From the NCBI RefSeq assembly GCF_020740795.1, contig NC_067285.1, forward strand, positions 109,455,652 through 109,519,651: 64,000 nt of DNA. The letters are read 5' to 3'. Shown one piece after another: positions 11,001 to 22,500 of this stretch (its first letter is position 1; each line of letters opens with the position of its first letter). The notes beneath the pieces are model-generated. The model was not told the DNA's origin. It ran no database searches and saw only the letters and a list, made by a program, of their open reading frames with translations. The stretch is from Apus apus. Taxonomy: Eukaryota; Chordata; Aves; Apodiformes; Apodidae. The position numbers and the translations under genes are program-made.

Positions 11001-13290
11001 TCACTAGTCACCACCCGTGTCAGACTAGCACTTGCCTCAGAACTGCTACTCATTCCCTCGGAACTGCCTCAAAGCTGCTAGGGATTCCCTCGGAACTCCT
11101 AGTAATTGTTTCGGGCCGCCTGGGAACTACTAGGAGTCATTGCCTAGCACCGATTTTTTTTTAATTCCTCTTTTTCCCGCCCCCCCCCCCTCTCCTTTTT
11201 CTCTCTCACACACCACTTGTCTGGTTGCCGCACAGCACCGTCCAGGGCTGCAGGGGTTTCACAGTTCGGGTAGGTTTTCAGGGGGCAGCAGAGGGTGCTG
11301 TTTGTTCTCCTGGCACAAACCGCGGCCGCCCGGGCTGGGAGGGCAGAGCGTGCTAAGATGTTGGGTTTTTTTTTTTTTGTGATCTAAAGGGGTGACGGGT
11401 GGGCTGCACTGGCCCACCCTGGCTGTCTGACTCTGCAGACACCTGCTCTGGTGTAGCTCTGTCCCAGAAGGGCTTTGATATGGTGGTTTTAGCTGGCTGC
11501 TTTGAAAAGATGTCATTGTGTTCCTTGTAACTTACTCTTCCCACGTTATCTGGCAATCAGAAACAGTGTTTAGGGTGATTAATTACTTAATATAATCAAA
11601 GTGGAGTTGTTGCTTTTGTTTTTAGGGTTGTTTGGGGTTTTTTTTTGTGTGTTTGTTTTTAAAAACAGCTCCTCATTTTGAAGTGCTGAAGCACTTTTCA
11701 AGGCAATTACAGCCACAGGAATTAAACATGGATAGCAGGTGAGGTGCAGAGCATCCTGTGGGGAGCACATCCTGACATCAAGTGTCACACAAGTAAAGCC
11801 TTGCAATTCAAATTGTAATTGCTTGTAGTAGCCGATTGCCTGTAGCAACTTCTCTGTGCTGGGGAGTGTGAATGTTGGGAGGTTTGTGCTTGTGCTGACA
11901 GCTCTGCGAAGGCTCTGGAGCTCCTCAGGATGAGTGGAGGAGTCTGGTTGTTTGGGGAACGTTGCTCATAGTCACACGGACTCCTGGATCACCCTGAGTT
12001 TATAGAGTTGCCGATTGATGTAATTTGTGCTTGGCACACACAGGCAAACTGTAACACAGGGTATTTGTGCTGAAGTGTGTCACAGCACTGCATTCGCAGG
12101 CAAGGAAAATTGCCAGGAGCTTTTAGCAGAAGATGCTGAGTAGTTCTGTGACTGTCTTGAAGAGCATGACTTCCCTCTGCGTTGGCAAATAAAGCATTTA
12201 TTTTACAGTCCAGGGATGCATAGGGATTACCCTCTTTTTCTGTGCAGCATTCAGGTCTGGGATGAGGTTTGCAAGCACTGTTATCTGAGCAGTCCTTAGA
12301 GATCCAGGAGGAAATAGCCTTAGGTCTCTTAGGAACAGAAAGGTGAGATTAGCAGGAGCCAGCCCCATAAAGGTGCTATTAAATGATAAAAAAATGCTGA
12401 ACGATAATCTGGTCTGGGTTCATTTTCCACAGGGAAGTTCACTTTTATACATGGAGACCTTCCCTTGCATCACCCTGAGCTTGTACTGGCTGCTGGGGGC
12501 AGAGAGCAAAGGCTTCTCATAGGTTTGGTCTCTGGTGCACCCTCCTTTTCCACTCAGGTGGCTCAAATTCCCACATCTCTTCCCCAGCTGAGCACTGGAG
12601 GTGGGGAGAGCCCTCCAAATGCACAGCTGTGTCAAAGAGTGTTAGTGCATCCAAAATTGTGTGAATATCTAATATGTCCTGCTGGCTTCCACTACCTGCA
12701 CTGAACCACTGCTCTCCTTCCAGCTCCTTCCACATGGCTCCGTGTTCCTGCTGTCACCATCATTTGGGAAGTGACTCCCCTTTTCCAGGCTCTGGTGGCA
12801 ATGGAAGATGCCAAGAATTTTAGGGTGTGTGTTTCGCTGTTATCCCTGCCTCTAAACAAGCTGTCCATCTCCCAGAGTATAAAAATAAAGCAGCATTGTT
12901 TAATTTCTGGAAAAAGCCAGATGATGGTGGAAGGGGTCAGAAATAGGCATACCAGCCCTCCCAGTCCCACTGTCTCAGCTGCTGCTTCCTGAGAGACAGA
13001 AGCATGTGGTTGCTAAAAATACCCTGCCAAGAAGAGTGCATTCTCCCTCCAATGGCAGAGTATAAATTAAACTGAGTTGTAACATATACAACTGCTTGTA
13101 GCTGGGAGAAACAATTCCAAACGTGGGTTTCGGAGAAGGGGTTTCCTAATGGAGCAGAAGTCTCAGCCCTGTGCTTTTCCTGCATAGGTTGGCAATCCTG
13201 CCTGGAGGATTTTTGCCTCCTGTCTCTCCTGCTCCCACCCCCTGGCCCTCCTATGGAAAACGGTGTGGCCAGGGGTGGGGGGAGGCCAGA
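11001..13290. other. Intergenic region between the CpG-island gene and SMYD1
   Basis: No exon is supported. The segment at 11,040-11,130 contains degenerate repeats of 'CTCGGAACTGC' type. Short homopolymers lie at 11,154-11,200 and 11,366-11,379. A 12/14 CTCF-like match is at 11,285-11,298. Further right the DNA becomes the SMYD1 upstream region, with E-boxes CAGCTG (12,976-12,981) and CAACTG (13,089-13,094) and a MEF2-like ATAAAAATAA (12,879-12,888). Confidence 0.6.
12879..12888 (+). promoter_or_regulatory. MEF2-like A/T element upstream of SMYD1
   Basis: ATAAAAATAA fits the MEF2 consensus YTAWWWWTAR at nine of ten positions, roughly 450 bp before the inferred SMYD1 start. MEF2 and myogenic bHLH factors are known activators of SMYD1. 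Two E-boxes follow at 12,976 and 13,089. A single short match is weak evidence. Confidence 0.3.
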
Positions 13291-13292
13291 CC

Positions 13293-13301
13293 TTTTATAA
13301 G
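13293..13301 (+). promoter_or_regulatory. SMYD1: SMYD1 TATA box
   Basis: TTTTATAAG lies 76 bp before the SMYD1 ATG, which would place the start site near 13,325 and give a 5' UTR of about 50 nt. A TATA-type promoter fits a striated-muscle-specific gene and contrasts with the CpG-island promoter 2.5 kb away. Confidence 0.6.
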
Positions 13302-13375
13302 TGGAAGTTGACAGGAGTGACGGGAGATTTGGCTCGCTCTGAGATACCCACCTCCTAAGCCTCAGGGTCCCTGGG

Positions 13376-13512
13376 ATGACCAAAGGGGGAATGGAGTCAG
13401 TCGAAGTGTTCACGTCTGAAGGCAAAGGCAGGGGCTTGAAAGCTCAGAAGGAATTCTTGCCTGGGGATGTCATCTTTGCGGAGCCAGCCTACGCTGCCGT
13501 GGTCTTTGATAG
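13376..13512 (+). CDS. SMYD1: SMYD1 coding exon 1
   Basis: It encodes residues 1-45 plus two bases of codon 46 and ends GATAG|GTAAGA. It holds the N-terminal strand of the split SET domain, with the SAM-contacting GKGRG motif. Confidence 0.97.
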
Positions 13513-16500
13513 GTAAGAGACAAGCACTTTTGAAACGTGGGCTGAAAGTCGTCTTGATGCAAAATTTCATCTGGCCAGGCGGGCAGAAGTTAGAAAGTGT
13601 CTGGATAGCATCAGAGAAGGCTGTGAAGGGAAGTCAGGAGCACTTCTATAAAGATACATTTGCACTTTAGGGTGAATGTCCTTCTCAGGGCTCAGATCAG
13701 CTTTTTTACTTTTAATCTGGTGTGATCCGTTTCCAGGATGTGATCTTGCAAGGTGCTTAGTGCTGTCAGCTTTTACCAAATGAGGTGAAAGTTGCATGTA
13801 TGCAGTGCCTCACAAAGCCAGACCCATGTTACACTCTGGTGACCTGACAGGAGTTAACGTAATCCAGGTACAGAAATCTCAGACTGACTTTGCTGAAGCC
13901 TCTGATGTGTAATACAGGATAAAAGTGAGTGACATTGTGCTCTGCTCACGTTTCGCCTCCCAGCTCTACAGGCAGCTTCGTCACCTGCTGCCTTCAAACT
14001 AGAAGCTAGTGGGGATCTGTGAGCGACAGTGTTTCTGTTGAAGTGATTTTATATTTATAACTAGCCGAGTGAACTAGAGACAAGGTTCTGCTTTCATTCT
14101 TGCACAAGACCCATTTTGAATTTTCGCTCACACTTACACAGCCAGAAACTGAATTCTGGTGCAAATGTGTTTTTCTTTTCTGCTGCTTGTTTTAAGGATG
14201 AAAAACATCTGATCAACCTGTGCTGCCAGTGTTGCTGGTAGGTGCCCACTGCCCTTCCAATCAGTGGAAGATTCGCTTAATACCCGAAAGCTAAAAGGCA
14301 CAAAGAACAAGTTTCTAAGTTTCTATCCCCCGTGGGATAACTCTAGAATAAAGACTCAGACCTGAATGGAACTTTTTCAATCTTACAACGTACTGAGAAC
14401 AGAATTTGGCCCAAACTTTTAAACCTTTTAAAACTTCTTAAGCTGAAGGTTTCATTGTGGGCTTAGGAAAATTGTGAGCCTTTTCCAAGGATGTCATGGT
14501 GAGTCCTGAGAGTGAATTTTATGCCCCAAACTGCTAGTGACTTTAGTGAATGTTCTGCACCCTAAACGGGGTGGTGAGTGATTCTGCCTAGCTGAGCTTT
14601 CCCTGATTGAATCAGCTCTGCTAACAGAGTCTGGGACACAAGCAGAGCTTGTGCTGCTGTTTTAATCCCAGTTATCTTGTGGTTGAAGCTGATTCATGTT
14701 ACTGTAAGATCTGGCATCAGCAGAGAATTGAAGATGAAATGGACAGAGCAGGAAATCAGGTTTTTTGTGTCTTTCATTCACTTACTCTTTGCCCTTATAC
14801 TGGCAGTGGGTGAACAAGTTTATGAATCTTTACAGTAGCAGCAATGACACTTTTTAATTTTTATTTTAATATGTCACTGCAAAAGCTCACTTTAGAAATA
14901 CCATTTTTCATTTTAAAATGTTAAGTTATTGAATTCTTAACCCTGAGTTCAGTTACAGTATTTAGTGACAGAACTATCTCTCCTTGACGTGTCCTTTTAG
15001 CTCTTGTATTTCAGTTTCACTTGTATCACTGGCTGGAATCTTGCTGTGATACCACGTTTGCTTCAGAAGTGCCTGATGACAACGATTCCTCCCATGTGCT
15101 GTATTAAAAATGCTAATTATGCTTTAAACCATTGAAAACCTTTTTCCTTTTGATTGCTAGTTGAGAATTTTTTTCTTCTGAGTGAAATGTTGAGAGCATC
15201 AGGCATGGAGTAGAGCAGCCCACGGTGAAGAGCTACAACTTTACTGCATTTTCAAATGTCACTTGTGTAATGTGAGATACAGGGAGAAACTATCGCCACA
15301 ATGGCTCTTAGGCTGCAGACTGTGACTAAGACTTAGGTTTCCAACAAAAAACCTTGGATGGGGAGAGGTGTGCATCCCTCCCTCCCCAGGCTGGGTTTAT
15401 TTAGTTGTCAGAGGGCAAGTCCAGGCACTGAGCAGCAAGGGGACAAGGTGAACAAATCCCTTCTCTGCGACTGGAGAGAATGGGGATGGCTTCAGTCACC
15501 CTTACCTCTCTGCTTCTTCTTTGTGCTGCTGTGCAATCATTAACTCTTCCCCTCTTGTGGCACATTTCATCCCAAAGCACTTCATGTAACATCAGTGGTG
15601 AAAAGCATTCCCAAAATCTCTGAAGCAGGTGGTATCAACTAAATGGCTGTTGGTTAGTGCCTGGCCGGGGATAACCTGGGCCTGAGATACAGTGCAAACA
15701 TGATTTTTTCTTGATGCAATTCCTGCACATACACAGGGCTTTGGTTTTGAAGGTACTTTCTGCCAGTGTCCCAGAGTTTGCAATTGCATAAAACCCATGC
15801 CCACAAACATAGAGGTCCTAAAACTGCTGTTGAGCCAACACTATCAAAAAGAATCTCACCCTGCATTGGGAAACCCGAAGTACAGAGTCCCTCATCCCAG
15901 TTTTAGTCAGCATCTTTGCCTCTCGCTGAGCGCGGTGTGTATGTGTGCTATGGAAAGGGAATTCCAATAGGAGTGATTGGCAGGTTTAACTTTTTGGCTC
16001 AGGTCCTTCCAAATATGCGACCAGATTTTCCACAGAGCTCGGCTTTCATTGTATATAAAGGCCACCATGGAAGCATGAGAGTGCAGAGTACTTGGAAAAG
16101 TTTGTCTGTACTTTTCAGCCCTTTGAGGAGCTTAGCTACTGGGGCAGGCTGATCCCAGTGTGGATGGTGAGCCCCTGAAATTCTGCCCCTGATTTTACTG
16201 CTAAAACCAGCTTCTGTGTGGATCACCATACCAGAGTAACCACACTGCAATCCTCTGTGTGGCTGCAGGTGACATGGCAACCCAGCAGGTGAAGCAAAGG
16301 CCTGTTTTGCAGATTAGCAGAAGCAACTCTTCAGAGATACAGCACAGTTTTCTTGGTGGGGCTGTACTACAGGATGGAAAGCAGCATGTGTTTTTCTCTC
16401 TGTCAAAAGATGAGAGGTGTCACTGTTCAAAAGTGGGGGAGCCCCATAAAAGCTGATCATAATTTGACCTGGTGAAGAACAGAGTTACGAAATTAAAAAA

Positions 16501-19500
16501 TGTGCCTTATCTGCTATAGGTGTTTAACTTCAGGTGTGTAAAGGAGAAACCCCTCCATAGGGCTGTTGCATAGCAGAAACCTACCCTTCATACTCTGAGA
16601 AACTATTGGAAGAACAAACCTCTTTGCGCCAACTCTAGAAGAAGGCTGAACAACTGATTTTGGCACCAAGTGTTAGGTGCTCACAGCAGAAAGTGTGGAT
16701 GTGCTGTGCTTTGGGCTTAAATGATGCAAAGGGCCATCTCTGTAAACTGATGTGAGGAACAGCTGAAGTAACTTGGACCTGATCCTGTCACCCACCTGCA
16801 CTGTATGAGTGTCTGTCTTTCACCAGGAGGCTGAGGAGGTGTTGAAAATTACATTTTTCCAGGAAAAGGAGAAATGTTTTCTTTGACACAACCCTGTAGT
16901 CAGCCATCATACTCTGAGCAAGTAAGACCCATCAATTCACCTGGACCAACCTACAGGTTGATGTGATGTCTTCTCCAGCAATATGCTTTGACACTCAGGT
17001 TGAGAATTAAGACATCAAAAATTAAGGTATCTCCACAGAGATAGGGACAGGATTCAGTTATAAATGTTTAGTGTCATTTGAGAGGCTCCAGGGTGTCTGT
17101 GACATGCTCCTGGGGCTGACAGGTATAGAACAGGATTTGAGAATCAGGCCTTCATTCAGACCAGATGGGTGTCCCTGCAGAGCCTAAAATAACACTAGGT
17201 TCCTGTGTCCAGGCAAGTGCCCTAAGTGCCCATTATAGTCCATGAAGCACTAGAAAGTGCACTGAACACAGACATGGGCCTTGGTGTGCTGAATGACTTT
17301 CTAGATCCCACTGATGGGATGATAGCATCTCTACTGAAGACACTGAGGGTACAGATGAGCACTTCCAGGTGTCTAAATCTGCAGACTGCATCTAACCCTG
17401 GAAGGCTCTAAAGGTCACAGGTATCCTGAAGGTCCCTGAAGTCATCAAGGCTGGTGAGGGCTTGTGCTCTTCGACCCAATTATGGTTATTTGAGCAGCAG
17501 TTTCTTACCCGGTGCCAGAAACTCTTAGTCCAGAAGTACATAAAATTCAAAGTGAAGCTAAAGAAGGTTCCAAAGGAATCAGCCAGCTCATAGTTTCTTA
17601 GATTTCACAGCCAGGGTATGAGTCACAGGGCTAACCCTGCTTATTGCAGGAGGGTTGGAACAGATGACCTTTAAAGATCCCTTCCAACCCAAACCATTCT
17701 CTGATTCTGTAACCTTTTGCTTAACACAGTGGTCACCTGCTACTGACTCCTGCATCATGCCTGTTACTTCTGCCTGAACTAGGGGAGACTGTTTAGGGAG
17801 ACCATGAATACTGATAGAAAGGGACTGCAGAACTCAGTGGGATCTCTGGTAGTCTGCTGCTTGGATAAAGTGCAGACACACTCTCTGATCTGTGTTTGAA
17901 CCAGCCTTGCTGTTATCAGCTGAAACAGCACTCAGAAAACACCAGTGTCAGGCCCAATTTGCCCTAAAATAGATGCAGAAGGTTGGCAATATGTCTTCCC
18001 AAGGAATTTTTTGCCGTTGTTTGGGTCACTTTTTTTCAATTTGCAAAGCTCTGGTGCATTCTCCTTTGGCATTACCTCTCACTGAAGCTTTCTTTGGTGC
18101 TCTGCTTGCGTGCTGGGATTTAATCCTGCCTTCCCTCTTCCCTTTCTCTTTGAAGAGCCCAGGACTCCTTTCCTCACAGCCACCTTCAGGGTGATGGCAT
18201 TTCCATTGCTTGGGCTCAATGTACAGTATGTGTGACCTTCTCCTCTGGCATCTCAGTTGGCTCTCAAGCCTGTGACACTTTTATTTCCTACAGGCATGGG
18301 TATGCCCAATACAACTCTATCAGCCTTCAGCAAGAGAAGGGTTTGCTCTTTGGCCAGTGGAGCTTGAGAGAAAGTTGCCAAGGCAAACAGGGTCATGTGG
18401 TAGAAAGCCAAGATCACCTGAAGATTTGCTTGATGAGCAATCTGCAAATTGCTACAGACCTGAGGCAGTGCAATTTTTGCACTCCTTTTTGATGTGTGAA
18501 GCAGGTTCAAAGCATTTTCCAAGGGAAATGTGGGAAACTCAGTTATTGTAGTGGGGAAGACCTAGGGATGCAAGAAATACACAATTTTCCATAACAGTAA
18601 AACTCTGAAAAGATTATGGAAGTAAATTCTTTGAGTTGATACCAATATAAACTGAGAGCTAATGGGATAATATTCACATGGTTTAAAATTTTCTGGGGTT
18701 TGATTTTTTATTATTATTTCATTTGTTCAAAAGCTTAAATAAAATCCAAGTGAAAACCTTTTGTACAGGAAACCACATGCACACCTTTTTAACAAGAGGC
18801 TGAGAAAGCTTGTAATGAAAAACTAAAAATAACATAGTCTAGCATTAATCTAAAATAAATTATCCACTCAAAGCAGACAAACGAGGATGTGACATCCCTG
18901 ACATTTTACAGATAAAAGTACTAAGTTCCAACCCTCTTTTTTAAAGGAGCAAAACTTCTCTTGTGCTAATAATTCACCATTACAGGCACCTTCAATAGAA
19001 AGCAAATATTGAATACCTCCCTTTTACTTTCACTGCTGAGAGGATAGGTGTGTTTCCTTAGGCTGTTGTGTTTAATGAAATGTTACAGTCTCTGCTGTGA
19101 AAGCCAAGTGGACTTTGTCTATTTGGCTATTCTTATGCCATCCTCTGTGGGATGTTGAGGAGAGAGAAGCTTGGCCAGCCAATAATAAATATGAAGCAGA
19201 GCTAGGTGCAAGTCAGGTCATCTGTGTGTGTCATCTGTCATGTACAGAACAGAATAAACTCACATTAAATAGCTTGTGAGCACTCACCATGTCTGTTAGC
19301 TATTCAGTGAAATCCTCATTTTATTCCTTTGCACTACAGCCATCTGCCCTTGCTTTTCCAGATCAGTGAGGGAGACACTGTGGGTGCTGGATGAGAAGTG
19401 GCTGGCAGATGTTTGGGTTATGCATATGGCAGAGATCAGGTTAATATATTTCCTATCCCCTCTGCCCTGTCAGGTCCAACAGATCTGAATCCATCTGAAT

Positions 19501-22500
19501 CCAGTCCAGAGAGTCACAAGAGCTATTTGTTTCTTCTGCTTTCACTGAGAGCTGTCCTTGCAGGAGCCACAATTTAGTTGACAGTGCCCTGTCACCTCTT
19601 GCATGTGTTGGCTGGCACATTGAATCATGGCTTTTGAGCCTGTAGCTGTGTCCAGGAACAGTAGTAGTTGTGCGTCTCATCTACGTAACATCAGAGTTCA
19701 TCAGCCCCTGCAAGTTCAGCTCAGTTGACTCTTGCATGAGAAGCCAAAGAAACCTGAGGCTCCCAAGAAAGTAATTTAGTGAGTCAGTGGCACCTGCCCC
19801 CAGGTCAGTGCTAAATCCCTGACGTGGCAGGGCTTGGATGGGCTGGAGACATCACTGTCCTAACAAAGATCCTGCTTTTGGCCAGGGTGAAAAAAAGAAG
19901 TTCTCACTATGTGTGGAAGATGGCAGTGAATGAATGGCCAGAGATCACCCCAGAGGCCATGGTGTACACAGACACAACAGAAAGCAGTTGTGTTGTCCCT
20001 GTGTTAAAGCAAGGGAAGCTGATCACTGGGTCTGTAAGGGCTCAAACCTCCAGGGCTCCTGGGTTGGTGCCCTAAGTCTCCCCAGAAATCTTCAGTGCTG
20101 ACTGGCCATGCAACATCCTGACCATGTAGCCATGGGCTGCTCTCTCTACAGGGAGAAGCAGCTCCATCTGGGCCATCTGGAGCCATTTTCTCTTGTTTTA
20201 AAAACATTTTTGGCCAGACAGAGAAGGCTTTATAGATCAGTGATTTCCACAGGCTGAGAGACTTGGTAACCTCACACTGCTCCTCCTGTCCTCGGGGGAC
20301 CTTAAGCATTGCAGAGAGGATGACAGGGGAGACTGTGGACTATTGCAAGCCTTTGGTGTCCTTGGTGTTGTCTACCACCAGGAAAAATGGTATCAGGGTC
20401 TGTTGTAAGGTCCAGTCCTGGGACCAAGGGAGAGCCCCACTTTGCCATCCCCATTCGGGGTGTCTGGCTTTGGGACAACACAAGTTTGCATGACTGCCCA
20501 GGACCACCTGCAGGATTTAGGTGCTCACAGTGTCAGGCAGTGCTTGAGCAACGTTTGTTGAAGATTTAAGCACTACATCTCAAATACCTGTGTCTCCTGT
20601 TTTTTTTTTTACTTCTCCAAGAGTTGAACTGAAGCCTCTGGAGTCCTGGTAACTCATATTATCAATAAATCCAATTCTCTTTTAAACCAGCACGGAGGAT
20701 CCTGCAAAGGTTTTGTGAGAGATGCAATATTTCTTATACCTGCCAGTCAGGTAGCCTGTGAGTAATTGTGTCTGCAGTTCCAATCCCACATGAACTGTTC
20801 TTTTGCTTCCTCAGGAACTCTCGTATAGGTTTTTTTTGTGGGCATTTCTGCATCTCCTCAGAAACAAGGGCTTTCCAGAGCCGGTGGTGAGTTCCACCAG
20901 CTGGGTTTGCTTTGGAAACTCTGGACACTTTCTAAGATAAACAGCAAAATGCAAAGCTGACATTTCAGTATTTTTCTCTTCCCAGAGAGAGAGCTGAGGG
21001 CAGACAAACCCCTTTTTGAGGACTCGGGTTTTGCTGCACTGCATTCCCCTCTGACATGTAATTTCTCTTCACAGAGAAACTTCTTTAACTGACTTTTCAC
21101 GTTCTGACTGCTCCCAAAGCACACAGGCAGCAGGAGGGAGCCCCTTTCCTTGCAGGAGATATCTCCCAGTGCTTTCCGGCACAAAGTAACCACCCAAGCT
21201 TTATCAGCCCTCTGGCTCTCTTTTGCCTTACAAGGAGTGTAATCTCTCTTGCATTTCTCTGTCCCTCTGACTTGACAGCTGACAGAGCACAGCCTTGCAC
21301 TTCTCACCAGCTCCCAGCTCTTTCATCTGGCTTAATGGAGTTGGCTGCATCCCCCTTCCCGGACACATGCTCTGCCCTGCCCCATCCCAGATGCTTACCT
21401 TGTGCTCCCTCCTGTGCACCAGCACTGCTCACTGGCATTTTCCAAACCTCATTTTCACACGTGGTTTTGTCTACTGGGAGTCATCCTGCTTTAAATCAGT
21501 GGCCCTCTGCTTTAAATCAATGGACTTCATCCTGCAAGAGCCAAGCCACAGGGTGGCTTGTGTCAGCAGCTTACACAACACTGCCAGAGGAATGAAAGCA
21601 CATTTTAAGTCTGCTGTGATAGATATAAATATGCATACATATGTTTATATATATATATATGTCTGTATAGTGAAGAGGCAGGACAGTCTTTTGGCTGGGG
21701 ACTCTGGAGCACTGGCTCTGATTCCTGCCTGCAACACAGCCTCCCCCTGGGATCATTAATACATTTTTTATTTCCTTGTGCCTCAGTTTCCCCACTATGG
21801 GCTGTGGGTGATGACAATATTTCCTTGGTAATGAAGGTCTGTGGTCAGAGAGCTTTTTGCAATGAGAAGAACCTGTCTCTTGGGTCAAGTGTTGTCTTAA
21901 GTGATGGCAATTTAAGTTCTCCTGTACTGTCAAGTCTGGCTGGAGGCAGAGGTAAAGTGGGCAGTTGCCTGGAGAAGCAGGCAGCTGGGGGCACCAAACC
22001 AGGCAGTGAAAAGCCTTCTCTAGCACCATGGGGAAAGTCCTGAAGTTGTTTGGACAGGAGGAGACCAAGGTGTCTTCCCCTCCTACCCAGTGAATTAGGT
22101 CCTAGGAGCAAGCAGCTGGACATGTGAAAGGGAAACATGGGGGAGGATTCCCCTTGGTCTGGGACCCTGGAAACTCTCAGAGGGAGGACATGAGGTTAGA
22201 CTACTACATCAGTATCCTCTGATGCATTCCTGCCCCAGTCCTTGTTATAGTTACATACTTACATACAATTGTTGGGTGCTTTTTGGACATCCTGTTTTGA
22301 CCCAGCCAAAGAAGAAACCTGCTCCTTTTGAAAGGTATTTCCCAGTTAGCCCATGACAGTCTAACTCACAGTAACCTCTCAGCTAATTAAACTTACAGAG
22401 CCAGGGGCAGGAATAGCTGGTGAGCAGCACTTATTGCTGCTGCCACCAGAGAAAGACATGTCAGGCCTTTGGATTTGGAGGAGAAATCTTCATCTGCTCA

